This document shows, piece by piece, positions 23,165-32,006 of a stretch of 47,097 nt of DNA (the first letter of the stretch is position 1; the number at the start of each line of letters is the position of its first letter). The stretch lies in the NCBI GenBank assembly GCA_021781345.1, contig JAJXWZ010000226.1, positions 1 to 47,097 of the forward strand. Direction: 5' to 3'. The translations under genes and the position numbers were made by a program. The notes under the pieces were generated by a model. It was not told the DNA's origin, ran no database searches, and was given only the letters and a program-made list of their open reading frames with translations. Source of the DNA: Pseudomonadota bacterium (GTDB lineage Bacteria; Pseudomonadota; Gammaproteobacteria; Xanthomonadales; Rhodanobacteraceae).

Positions 23165-23935
23165 ATGGACAGGTTGGCGGGCAAGGTCGCGATCGTGACC
23201 GGGGGTGCGCAGGGCATCGGGCTTGCCTGCGTGAGGCGCATGGCCGAGGAAGGCGCCCGCGTGGCGATGGCCGACGTGCTGGACGCACAGGCCGCGGCGC
23301 GCGAAGCGGAATTGCGCGCCAAGGGGCTGGACGTGCGCCGGTTCCATTGCGATGTCAGCGTCGAGGCCGAAGTGGCCGGCCTGGTGGCCGGCGTCGCCGA
23401 GGCCTTCGGCCGCATCGACGTGCTGGTCAACAATGCCGGCATCGCCGGTGCCAACAAGCCCACCCACGAGCTGAGCGAAGCCGAGTGGGACCACGTGCAG
23501 GCCATCAACGTGAAGGGCGTTTTCTTCTGCACAAAGCACGCGATCGCGCACCTGCGCAAGGCCGGCGGCGGCAGCATCATCAACCTGTCCTCGATCTATG
23601 GACTGGTCGGCGCGGCGGATTCGCCGCCATACCACGCGTCCAAGGGTGCCGTCCGGTTGATGAGCAAGACCGATGCGATGCTGTATGCCGGCGACCGCAT
23701 CCGCGTGAACTCGGTGCACCCGGGGTTCATCTGGACCGACATGGTGGAGCAGTTCCTGCGCGGTCAGGGCGGCGACCTCGATCAGCACCGGCGCGAAATC
23801 GGTGCACTGCATCCGCTCGGGCACATGGGCGAACCCGACGACATCGCCTGGGGCGTGGTGTACCTCGCTTCCGACGAAGCGCGCTTCGTCACCGGCGCCG
23901 AGCTGTTGATCGACGGCGGTTACACCGCCCGCTGA
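23165..23935 (+). CDS. SDR-family oxidoreductase
   Basis: VAIVTGGAQGIGLACVRRMAEEG, LVNNAGIAG, Ser/YHASK catalytic motif, GAELLIDGGYTAR C-terminus. Confidence 0.95.
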   Translation: MDRLAGKVAIVTGGAQGIGLACVRRMAEEGARVAMADVLDAQAAAREAELRAKGLDVRRFHCDVSVEAEVAGLVAGVAEAFGRIDVLVNNAGIAGANKPTHELSEAEWDHVQAINVKGVFFCTKHAIAHLRKAGGGSIINLSSIYGLVGAADSPPYHASKGAVRLMSKTDAMLYAGDRIRVNSVHPGFIWTDMVEQFLRGQGGDLDQHRREIGALHPLGHMGEPDDIAWGVVYLASDEARFVTGAELLIDGGYTAR

Positions 23936-24012
23936 GGCTGCGAATGCACGGCCCGCCCACGGCGTGTCCGGCGAGGAGTCCGGGATTCAGGCGGCGACCA
24001 GGTACGCTGCCG

Positions 24013-24714
24013 TCAGCGGGTGCGCGCGCGCCGGCGCCGCCACAGGCCCGCGCCGGTGACGCCGAGTACCAGCACGACGTCCACCACGTAGCGCAGCGGG
24101 TCGTGCGCGTCGAACCATGCCTTCACCACGTCGTCGCGCGTGATCATGCGCGCGGCGGTCCATGCGATCGCCGCGGCGCCGATGTAGATGATCACGGGAT
24201 GGCGCTCGATCAGTTTCAGCAACAGCGTGGAGCCCCACACCACCAGTGGCACGCTGACCAGCAGCCCCAGCACCACCAGGCCGAGACGGCCACCCGAGGC
24301 GCCGGCGATCGCCAGCACGTTGTCGAGGCCCATCAATGCGTCGGCAAGCATGATCGTGCCGATCGCGCTCCAGAACCCCATGATCCGGCGACCGGCGCGC
24401 GGATTCTGCTCCTCGTCCTGCCTGAGCAGACGCCAGGCGATGGGAATCAGGACGATTCCGCCGACCAGCATCAGGCCCGGGATCTTCAGCAGCCATATCA
24501 CGCCGGCGGTCATCGCCACGCGCACCGCGATGGCACCGACCGTACCCCAGAAGATCGCGCGGAACTGGTGGTGCCGGGGCAGGTTGCGTGCTGCCAGCGC
24601 GATCACGATCGCGTTGTCGCCGGCCAGCACCAGATCGATCAGTATGATCGAGCCGAGGCCGCTCCAGAACGCGGCATTCAGCGGGGTGTGGAAGACGGCT
24701 TCGAATGCGGACAT
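24013..24714 (-). CDS. TerC-family (YjbE-like) integral membrane protein, putative metal exporter
   Basis: SIILIDLVLAGDNAIVIALAARNLP...IMLADALMGLDNVLAIAGA; the two DxxxxxDN motifs of TerC proteins. Start chosen at MSAFEAVFHTP; the ORF-track extension runs into the candidate leader. Confidence 0.92.
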   Translation of the reverse strand: MSAFEAVFHTPLNAAFWSGLGSIILIDLVLAGDNAIVIALAARNLPRHHQFRAIFWGTVGAIAVRVAMTAGVIWLLKIPGLMLVGGIVLIPIAWRLLRQDEEQNPRAGRRIMGFWSAIGTIMLADALMGLDNVLAIAGASGGRLGLVVLGLLVSVPLVVWGSTLLLKLIERHPVIIYIGAAAIAWTAARMITRDDVVKAWFDAHDPLRYVVDVVLVLGVTGAGLWRRRRARTR

Positions 24715-24775
24715 GCAGTACTCCGGCGCGTGCAACGATCGATCCTCCCGCCGCCGCAAGCGCGGCACGGGATGT

Positions 24776-24895
24776 CGAAAGTCTCGCGCGCGGGTCGGGC
24801 GACCGCCGTGGTGACCGGGGTGTCGTTCGGCACCCGTGTTGACGATCGCCACGCGAACGGGCGATGCATGCCGCGTCCGGTGCTACTCCCCTTCG
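24776..24895 (-). ncRNA. Candidate yybP-ykoY (Mn2+) riboswitch in the TerC leader
   Basis: Minus strand: CGAAGGGGAGTAGC...GTCAACACGGGTGCCGAACGACACCC...GCGAGACTTTCG. Conserved GGGGAGUAG, GUCAACA and GAGAC-UU elements; closing stem CGAAGG/CTTTCG. Confidence 0.75.
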
Positions 24896-24999
24896 GGACA
24901 ACAAGCCCAATGTTGGGGTGTGGCGCGCGGAGCGTCAAGGGTTCCGGGGTCTGGCAAAATAGCCGGTCCGCGTTTTTGCAAACCAGGGCAGGAAATCCA

Positions 25000-26463
25000 G
25001 TGAGTCACGCCGACATCCGTTCCGCAACCCGTCCCGCGCCCGACCAGCCGTTGGTCGACGTGGCCGATTACGTGCTCGACTACCGCGTCGGGTCCGAGGA
25101 AGCCTGGAACACGGCGCGCTACATGCTGCTGGATGCGCTGGGTTGCGCGTTGCTGGCGATGAAGTTTCCGCAATGCGTGAAGCACCTGGCCCCGATCGTG
25201 CCGGGCGCCACGCTCGCCGACGGCGCACGCGTGCCGGGCACCTCGCTGGAACTGGATCCCGCGCAGGCGGCGTTCTGCATCGGAACCCAGATCCGCTGGC
25301 TGGATTTCAACGATACCTGGCTGGCGGCCGAATGGGGACATCCCTCGGACAACCTCGGCGCGGTGCTGGCGGTTGCCGATTGGTTGTCGCGCCTGAACCT
25401 TCGCAACGGCGGCAAGCCGATGACAGTGCGTGATGCGCTGGGTTGGGCGATCAAGGCGCACGAGATCCAGGGTTGCTACGCGTTGAAGAATTCCTTCAAC
25501 CGGGCCGGGATGGACCACGTGATCCTGGTGCGGCTGGCCTCGACCGCGGTGGCGACCGCGATGCTGGGAGGCAATCGCGAGCAGATCATCACCGCTGTCT
25601 CGAACAGCTGGATCGACAACGGCTCCTTGCGCACCTACCGGCACGCGCCCAACACCGGGCCCCGCAAGAGCTGGGCCGCGGGCGATGCGTGCCGGCGCGC
25701 CGTCATCCATGCGTTGAACGCGCTGACCACCGACGAGCCGAGTTACCCGTCGGCGTTGAGTGCCAAGACTTGGGGTTTCTACGACGTCGCCTTCGGCGGC
25801 AAGGCATTCGAGTTCGAGCGACCGTTCGGCTCCTACGTGATGGAAAACGTGCTGTTCAAGATCTCCTATCCGGCCGAGTTCCACGCCCAGACGGCAGTGG
25901 AGTGCGCCATGGAGCTGCATCCGGAAGTGCGCGGCCGGATCGACGACATCGAACGCATCCAGATCGAAACGCAGGAAGCCGGCGCGCGCATCATCGACAA
26001 GACCGGGCCGCTGGCCAACTACGCCGACCGCGACCACTGCATCCAGTACATGGTGGCGGTGCCCTTGATTTTTGGTCGCCTGACCGCTGAAGACTATACC
26101 GACACGGTGGCGGCCGATCCCCGTATCGACGCCCTGCGCGAGAAAATGACGGTCACCGAAAACCCGCGATTCACCCAGGATTATTTCGATCCCGACAAGC
26201 GGTATATCGGCAATTCCGTGCAGGTTTTTTTCAAGGACGGCACCCGAACCGAGAAGGTTTCAATCGACTACCCGATCGGCCATCGCCGACGACGCGCCGA
26301 GGGGATTCCGGTCCTGCTCGACAAGTACCGCCAGGCCGTGAGGGGATGTCTGCCACAGGCACAGGCCAATGAAATCATTCAGGTATGTGAACAAGATGCG
26401 CACATGTTGGGCATGTCGATAACGCATTTCATGAACTTGTTCGTGACCAGCCCGCAGTCCTGA
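25000..26463 (+). CDS. prpD: 2-methylcitrate dehydratase (MmgE/PrpD family), GTG start
   Basis: VADYVLDYRVGSEEAWNTARYMLLDALGCALLAM, DFNDTWLAAEWGHPSDNLGAVLAVADW, AIKAHEIQGCYALKNSFNRAGMDHV; caggaaatcca precedes GTG at 25000. Confidence 0.9.
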   Translation: MSHADIRSATRPAPDQPLVDVADYVLDYRVGSEEAWNTARYMLLDALGCALLAMKFPQCVKHLAPIVPGATLADGARVPGTSLELDPAQAAFCIGTQIRWLDFNDTWLAAEWGHPSDNLGAVLAVADWLSRLNLRNGGKPMTVRDALGWAIKAHEIQGCYALKNSFNRAGMDHVILVRLASTAVATAMLGGNREQIITAVSNSWIDNGSLRTYRHAPNTGPRKSWAAGDACRRAVIHALNALTTDEPSYPSALSAKTWGFYDVAFGGKAFEFERPFGSYVMENVLFKISYPAEFHAQTAVECAMELHPEVRGRIDDIERIQIETQEAGARIIDKTGPLANYADRDHCIQYMVAVPLIFGRLTAEDYTDTVAADPRIDALREKMTVTENPRFTQDYFDPDKRYIGNSVQVFFKDGTRTEKVSIDYPIGHRRRRAEGIPVLLDKYRQAVRGCLPQAQANEIIQVCEQDAHMLGMSITHFMNLFVTSPQS

Positions 26464-26645
26464 GTTCCAGATGAACGAATACGCCAGCCTGCGGCGAAAT
26501 TGTTTGTTTTTTGCTAAACTGTCGCTGCAACGGCGGAAGGGACTGGTTGGTCCGTTCTCCGCGCAGTAATCTTGCAGTTCGGAAAAAAACGGCGTCGTGC
26601 CAAACTGGCCGGAGCCTGAAGAATCAACAACGAGGAGACTCTCCG

Positions 26646-27815
26646 ATGAAACGTAACGGCTTGTTCGCGGTCATCGCGCTGGCCTTGGGTACTGTAGGCG
26701 TGATGTCGGTCGCGCACGCACAGGACACGGGTGCAGCGGCGGAAACAACGGGTAGCCTGGCAAACCCGAACTACAGCAACTGGTACATCGTGCCGCGCAT
26801 CGGCGTGGCAGTCGGTGACAGCTCCCGCAAGGTGCAGGCGGACCCCATCGGCGGCCTCGGTGTCGGTTTCTGGGTGAATCCGCATTTCACCCTGGATCTG
26901 GAAGCCACGTCCGACAATGCCGATTACAAGGATTCATCCCCGCGCGCCGGCAAGCAGTGGGAAACGCTGGGCGTTGACGTCGCTGGCCGCTGGTACTTCA
27001 TGGACCCGTCCTCGCAATGGCGTCCCTACATCATGGGCGGCGTCGGCATGTGGCGTCATTCCGCCGTTTCGCAGGAACTGGCCCAGGCCGGTGGCGTCTG
27101 CGGATGCGATGGAACGATGAACGCCGGTGGTTGGGGACCGGGTGCGACGGTCGGCGTGGGCGTGCTTTACAACGTCAATGACCGCGTCGCCGTGCGTGGC
27201 GAAATCGCTGCGCGTTATTACCGCGACACCAGCTCGGCCCGGTTGGCCGGACTGGCCGGCCCGGGCATGCCGAACACCTACGGTCCGAAGCAGTGGCTGG
27301 ATACCATGGCCACCATCGGCCTGGTGTTCAACATGGGGCATCCGGCGCCGCCTCCGCCGCCGGCTGCTCCGCCGCCGCCTCCGCCGGCTGCTCCGCCGCC
27401 TCCGCCGCCGCCACAGAACGTGGTCATCGACCTGCGTGGCGTGAACTTCAAGTTCGATCGGCCGAAGAAGGGTGAACACAACATCGGCCCGACGCTGAAG
27501 CCGCCGGCATCCGATTCGCTGGCGATCCTGAACCAGGCAGTCGATACCTTGAATCGCTACCCGCAGGTCAAGATCGAGATCGACGGTTACACTGATTCCA
27601 TCGGTACCGAGAAGTACAATCAGGGCCTGTCCGAACGGCGTGCCAACATCGTCGATCAGTACCTGACTTCGCACGGCATCGATGCGAGCCGCATCACCGC
27701 GGTCAAGGGCTTCGGCGAAGCCGATCCGATCGACACCAACAAGACCGCGGCTGGCCGTCAGCGCAACCGTCGTGTCGAGTTCAAGGTCGAGCAGCCCCAG
27801 GACGGCAGCATGTAA
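26646..27815 (+). CDS. OmpA-family outer membrane protein with proline-rich linker
   Basis: N-terminal 8-strand barrel type, PPPPPAAPPPPPPAAPPPPPPP linker, C-terminal OmpA domain (KIEIDGYTDSIGTEKYNQGLSERRANIVDQYL...KGFGEADPIDTNKTAAGRQRNRRVEF). Confidence 0.93.
   Translation: MKRNGLFAVIALALGTVGVMSVAHAQDTGAAAETTGSLANPNYSNWYIVPRIGVAVGDSSRKVQADPIGGLGVGFWVNPHFTLDLEATSDNADYKDSSPRAGKQWETLGVDVAGRWYFMDPSSQWRPYIMGGVGMWRHSAVSQELAQAGGVCGCDGTMNAGGWGPGATVGVGVLYNVNDRVAVRGEIAARYYRDTSSARLAGLAGPGMPNTYGPKQWLDTMATIGLVFNMGHPAPPPPPAAPPPPPPAAPPPPPPPQNVVIDLRGVNFKFDRPKKGEHNIGPTLKPPASDSLAILNQAVDTLNRYPQVKIEIDGYTDSIGTEKYNQGLSERRANIVDQYLTSHGIDASRITAVKGFGEADPIDTNKTAAGRQRNRRVEFKVEQPQDGSM
27345..27414 (+). repeat. CCG-rich in-frame repeat encoding polyproline linker of OmpA protein
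   Basis: Two near-identical 24-nt units gctgctccgccgccgcctccgccg / gctgctccgccgcctccgccgccg. Confidence 0.85.
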
Positions 27816-27863
27816 ATCGTCCGTGGATGATCCGGCCTCGTGCCGGAGATTCCCGGCAGTAAC

Positions 27864-27897
27864 GGAAAAGCCCGGCGCAAGCCGGGCTTTTCCTTTG
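27864..27897 (+). terminator. Rho-independent terminator after ompA-like gene
   Basis: GGAAAAGCCCGGC-gcaa-GCCGGGCTTTTCC, 13-bp stem with T run. Confidence 0.88.
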
Positions 27898-27933
27898 TGC
27901 GGCTTGTGCGGGCCGCAGGGAGGCAAGTCCCCT

Positions 27934-28698
27934 ATGTGTCCTTCGTCCCCGTCGCGTCGCCAGCCAACGCCTCGCGGACCTCGGCACGGTCTGGCGCGGG
28001 TGTTGTCCCGCATGGGCGTGTGTTCGCGGAGCGAAGCCATGCGCCGGATCGAAGCGGGTCGCGTCAAAGTAAACGGATCATCGGTACGCGACCCGGACAT
28101 GCCGACCGATCCGGCCATCGACGTGATCGAGATGGACGGAGAGGTGGTACGTGCGTCCGAACGCATCTGCATCGCGGTCAACAAACCGCGTGGGCTGGTG
28201 GTCAGCAGATCGGACGAGCGCGGCCGCGACACGGTCTATGCGCTGTTGTGTGACGCCGGACTGCCCTGGCTTTCGCCGGTTGGTCGCCTGGACAAGGCCA
28301 GCGAGGGTCTTTTGCTCATGAGCAACGATCCAGCCTGGGCTGCCGGCATCACCGACCCCGGGAGGCATATCGCGAAGACCTATCGCGTGCAGGTGCGGGG
28401 CCTTCCGGACGGAACGACGTTGCAGCGTCTGCAATCGGGCGTGATCGACCGTGGCGAACGCCTGGCGGCGGATTCCGTGCGGATCATCGGGGGTGGCGCG
28501 AAGAATGCGTGGCTAGAAATCGTGTTGACCGAGGGACGCAACAGGCAGATTCGACGGATGCTCGCCGCCTGCGGGCACGACGTGTTGCGGTTGCTGAGGG
28601 TGGCGATCGGATCGCTCGAATTGGGCGACCTGCCCAAGGGTGACTGGCGCAAGTTGACCGACGGGGAAATCCGCGCGCTGTCGGAAACGGCCTCGTGA
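27934..28698 (+). CDS. RsuA/RluB/RluE/RluF-family pseudouridine synthase
   Basis: S4 domain (LARVLSRMGVCSRSEAMRRIEAGRVKVNG), VNKPRGLVVS, PVGRLDKASEGLLLMSND, TEGRNRQIRRMLAACGHDVLRLLRVAIG. Confidence 0.92.
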   Translation: MCPSSPSRRQPTPRGPRHGLARVLSRMGVCSRSEAMRRIEAGRVKVNGSSVRDPDMPTDPAIDVIEMDGEVVRASERICIAVNKPRGLVVSRSDERGRDTVYALLCDAGLPWLSPVGRLDKASEGLLLMSNDPAWAAGITDPGRHIAKTYRVQVRGLPDGTTLQRLQSGVIDRGERLAADSVRIIGGGAKNAWLEIVLTEGRNRQIRRMLAACGHDVLRLLRVAIGSLELGDLPKGDWRKLTDGEIRALSETAS

Positions 28699-28722
28699 GC
28701 CGGGCGACGCCGATTCGCTCAG

Positions 28723-29865
28723 TCAGGCCGCCTGCGGCATGCCGTCGATCCATGTCTCGGTCACGCGCAGGCCGGTGTCGACCACGGTGAAATCGGCTTG
28801 GTATCCGGCCGCGATGCGACCGCGCGTGGCGCCAATGCCGAGAAAATCCGCGGGATAGGTCGAAGCCATGCGCACGGCTTCCTCCAGCGACACGCCCAGC
28901 ATGTCCACGCTGTTGCGCACCGCCTCGATCATGCCGAGCGCGGAGCCCGCCAATGTCCCGCTCGCAGTCCGGCAGATGCCGTCGCGGGCGATGATCCGCT
29001 CGCCGTTCAACACGAACGACGGATCGCTCGCACCCACGGATGGCATGGCATCAGTGACGAGGAAAACCTTGCCGCGCGGCTTGGCCTTGAGCGCGATGCG
29101 CAGGCTGACCGGATCGACATGGTGGCCGTCGACGATCACGCCACACCACGAGTCGGGGTCGTCGAGCGCGGCACCGACCATGCCCGGCGTACGGCCGCCC
29201 AATGGCGACATCGCGTTGTACAGATGGGTGAAGCCGCGCACGCCTGCGTCCAGCGCGGCGCGAACGGTCGCGTAATCGGCGTCGGAGTGACCCGCCGATA
29301 CGATCACTCCCGATAGTGCAAGGCCGCGAATCGCATCGGGCGTGACGCATTCCGGCGCCAGCGTCAGCAGCGTCACACCCTGCTGGAGCGAATCGGCGAG
29401 CAGCAATTCATCGGGGCTCGGCGCATGCAGGTACCTGGCCGGGTGTACGCCCTTGCGTTCGCGGCTGAGGAACGGGCCCTCGAGATGGATCCCGAGCACG
29501 CCCGGCACGCCTTCCGCGATCGCGGCATCGACCGCGGCGATCGCGGCGCGCATCGTGTCGATGCCGTCGCTGATCAGGGTCGGCAGGAACGCGGTGGTGC
29601 CGTAACGCCGGTGTGCCTCGCCGATCGTACGGATACCGGCCACGTCGGGGCGGTCGTTGAAGAGTACGCCGCCGCCGCCGTTGACCTGGCAATCGATGAA
29701 CCCGGGCAACAGCATCCGGCCCGACAAGTCGTACCTGTCCACGTCAGCGGCGATGCGCGTCGCCGCCGCGATCTCGGCGATCGCGCCATCCTCGACCAGC
29801 ACGGCTGCGTCATCACGCCAACCCTCGGGCGTGAGCACGCGAGCGTTGACCAGTGCCGTACGCAT
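28723..29865 (-). CDS. nagA: N-acetylglucosamine-6-phosphate deacetylase
   Basis: LLPGFIDCQVNGGGGVLFND, GIHLEGPFLSRERKGVHP, VSAGHSDADY, THLYNAMSPLGGRTPGMVGAAL, LVTDAMPSVG; start overlaps upstream gene stop (TGATG). Confidence 0.95.
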   Translation of the reverse strand: MRTALVNARVLTPEGWRDDAAVLVEDGAIAEIAAATRIAADVDRYDLSGRMLLPGFIDCQVNGGGGVLFNDRPDVAGIRTIGEAHRRYGTTAFLPTLISDGIDTMRAAIAAVDAAIAEGVPGVLGIHLEGPFLSRERKGVHPARYLHAPSPDELLLADSLQQGVTLLTLAPECVTPDAIRGLALSGVIVSAGHSDADYATVRAALDAGVRGFTHLYNAMSPLGGRTPGMVGAALDDPDSWCGVIVDGHHVDPVSLRIALKAKPRGKVFLVTDAMPSVGASDPSFVLNGERIIARDGICRTASGTLAGSALGMIEAVRNSVDMLGVSLEEAVRMASTYPADFLGIGATRGRIAAGYQADFTVVDTGLRVTETWIDGMPQAA

Positions 29866-30944
29866 CAGACGGTCTCGGTCACCTTGGCAAGATGCGGCGG
29901 ATGATCGGGGTCGCGGCCGCGCCGGATGGCCAATGCATTCACGGCACGATAGAAACTCTGGATCGCCAGGATCGGCGCGCACATGGGTTGGTCGGTCGGC
30001 ACGATCGGCAAGGCGTCGTCGCCCGTGGCACCCGGTGCGACGGTCCAGACCGCGGCGCCACGCCGGCGGAAATCGCGTGCGGTGGCCATCACGCCCGACA
30101 GGGCATCGTCCTGCTGTGCGAACAGCAACACGGGCAAGCGCGGACCGACCAGTTCCATCGGACCGTGGCGCACTTCTGCGCTGCTGAATGCCTCGGCGTG
30201 CAGGGCGCAGGTTTCCTTGAGCTTGAGTGCGGCCTCCTGCGCCGCGCCGAGGCCGTAGCCACGACCCAGCACGAACAGGTCCTCCCGGTCCACCAAGCCC
30301 TCGACCATGGGCGACCATTCGAGCTCGAAGGCGCGATGCAACTGTTGCGGCAGGCGATGCAGGGCATCGAGCAGCGGCGCATCCTGCCGCCAGTGCGCGA
30401 CCAGATGCAGGATCGCGCTCATGGATCCGATGAAGCTCTTGGTCGCCGCCACGCTGCGTTCCGGGCCCGCCTGCAGCGGGATCACGGTGTCGGCGATCGC
30501 TGCGAGCGGCGAGTTCTCCGCGTTGACCAGCGCACACACATGCGCGCCGGCCTTGCGCGCGGCCTCAGCGCTGCGCAGCAGGTCCGGGCTGGCGCCCGAT
30601 TGCGAGATGACCAGATACAGCGCCCGCCGCAATGCGAGCGGCACGGCGTAGATCGACTCGATCGAGGGCGACGCCGACGCGGTCACGCAACCGGTCTGCG
30701 TTTCGATCACGTATTTGGCGTAGGTCGCCGCATGGTCGGAACTGCCGCGCGCGCAGGTGACCACGAATGGCGGCGTGTCCATGCGCAACGTCGCCGCGAG
30801 TCCACGGACCGCGGCGTCGTTGCGCTCGAGTTGCCTCGCCACGGTGTCGGCCGCCTCGGCGGCTTCCCGGTGCAAGGCCGTGGACTCGGGACGCAGGTCC
30901 GCAGGAACCGGTCTGGCCGCGCCTCGGGAATCGGGCGCGGTCAT
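29865..30944 (-). CDS. SIS-domain glucosamine-6-phosphate deaminase (NagB-II type)
   Basis: Two SIS domains: TCARGSSDHAATYAKYVIE, ISQSGASPDLLRSAEAARKAGA, GRGYGLGAAQEAALKLKETCALHAEAFSSAEVRHGPMELV; embedded in nag operon. Confidence 0.88.
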   Translation of the reverse strand: MTAPDSRGAARPVPADLRPESTALHREAAEAADTVARQLERNDAAVRGLAATLRMDTPPFVVTCARGSSDHAATYAKYVIETQTGCVTASASPSIESIYAVPLALRRALYLVISQSGASPDLLRSAEAARKAGAHVCALVNAENSPLAAIADTVIPLQAGPERSVAATKSFIGSMSAILHLVAHWRQDAPLLDALHRLPQQLHRAFELEWSPMVEGLVDREDLFVLGRGYGLGAAQEAALKLKETCALHAEAFSSAEVRHGPMELVGPRLPVLLFAQQDDALSGVMATARDFRRRGAAVWTVAPGATGDDALPIVPTDQPMCAPILAIQSFYRAVNALAIRRGRDPDHPPHLAKVTETV

Positions 30945-31963
30945 GGCCTCGGCCTCGGCGGTGCGGTCGATCCGCGTACCACGAGTTCGGGACTAAAGCC
31001 CTCGTTTTTCACGTCGTCACCATGGATTTCGGCGATCAGCAGTCGCGTGGCGTGCTCGGCGATCACTTCGGTGCGCTGCCGCGAGGTCGTGAGAGACGGC
31101 CACGAGTGCCGCGAGAACGGACTGTCCTCGAACCCGGCCACGGACAAGTCGTAGGGAACGTGCAGGCCGGCCGCCCTTGCGGCCGCGAGGACGCCTGCCG
31201 CGATTTCGTCGTTGGAACCGAAGATCGCGGTCGGCGGCTCGGCGAGCCCGAGCAGGCGGCGCGCCCCGCGGAACCCGTCGTCGAACGAATAATCGCCTTC
31301 CAGCACGAGCTCTTCCGACATCGGCACGCCGTAGTCATGCAGGGCCTTTTCGTAACCCTTGTAGCGTTCCGGGCTCGAGCGATGCTGCTTGCCGCCCCAA
31401 AGGAAGCCGATGCGCACGTGCCCCAGCTGGATCAGGTAGGCAGTGATCGCGTAGGCGGCATCGCGGTCATCGACGAACACGCACGGGAAGCCGTCGCGCG
31501 GGTCCTCGGCGGCCGAGATGATGCGCACCAGCGGGATGTCGTACGCCGCGAGTTCACGCAACAACCCCATGCGCTCGGACATCGGCGGCGCCAGTACCAG
31601 GCCCGCGAGGCGCGACCGGTGCACCAGGTCACGCAGTTCCTCGGCCAGCTTGGGCGCGCGCGAATTGCACGGATGGATCTGCAGGCCGAAACCCATCTCG
31701 CGGCAGGCCGCGAGGGCGCCCTGTTGCACCGCGATGATGTAGTAGGGATTGGGGTTGTCGTAGACAAGCCCGATCGCGTAGGCCTTGGCGCTGCGCAGGC
31801 TGCGTGCCGACAGGTCGGGACGATAGCCGAGTTGTTCGATGGCGCGCAGCACGCGTTCGCGCGTTTCGTCGCGCACCGAACCCTCGCGGTTGATCACCCG
31901 CGATACGGTCTTCAGCGATACCCGGGCCTGTTTCGCGACGTCCCGTATGGTGGCGGTTCCCAA
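30941..31963 (-). CDS. nagR: LacI-family transcriptional regulator (nag regulator)
   Basis: TIRDVAKQARVSLKTVSRVINREGSVRDETRERVLRAIEQLGYRPDLSARSLRS; ATGA overlap with next gene. Start set to TTG at 31963 (SD gaggag 6 nt upstream); the ORF-track start at 32029 would overlap nagP. Confidence 0.88.
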   Translation of the reverse strand: MGTATIRDVAKQARVSLKTVSRVINREGSVRDETRERVLRAIEQLGYRPDLSARSLRSAKAYAIGLVYDNPNPYYIIAVQQGALAACREMGFGLQIHPCNSRAPKLAEELRDLVHRSRLAGLVLAPPMSERMGLLRELAAYDIPLVRIISAAEDPRDGFPCVFVDDRDAAYAITAYLIQLGHVRIGFLWGGKQHRSSPERYKGYEKALHDYGVPMSEELVLEGDYSFDDGFRGARRLLGLAEPPTAIFGSNDEIAAGVLAAARAAGLHVPYDLSVAGFEDSPFSRHSWPSLTTSRQRTEVIAEHATRLLIAEIHGDDVKNEGFSPELVVRGSTAPPRPRP

Positions 31964-32006
31964 AGATGGCTCCTCGTGGCGTGCAGGTTGCCGTGCGCGG
32001 CCTGCC

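Noticed and set aside
23149-24999. Upstream part of the 1104-aa ORF ending in prpD
   Set aside because: Out-of-frame read-through across the SDR gene and antisense to terC; real prpD begins at GTG 25000.
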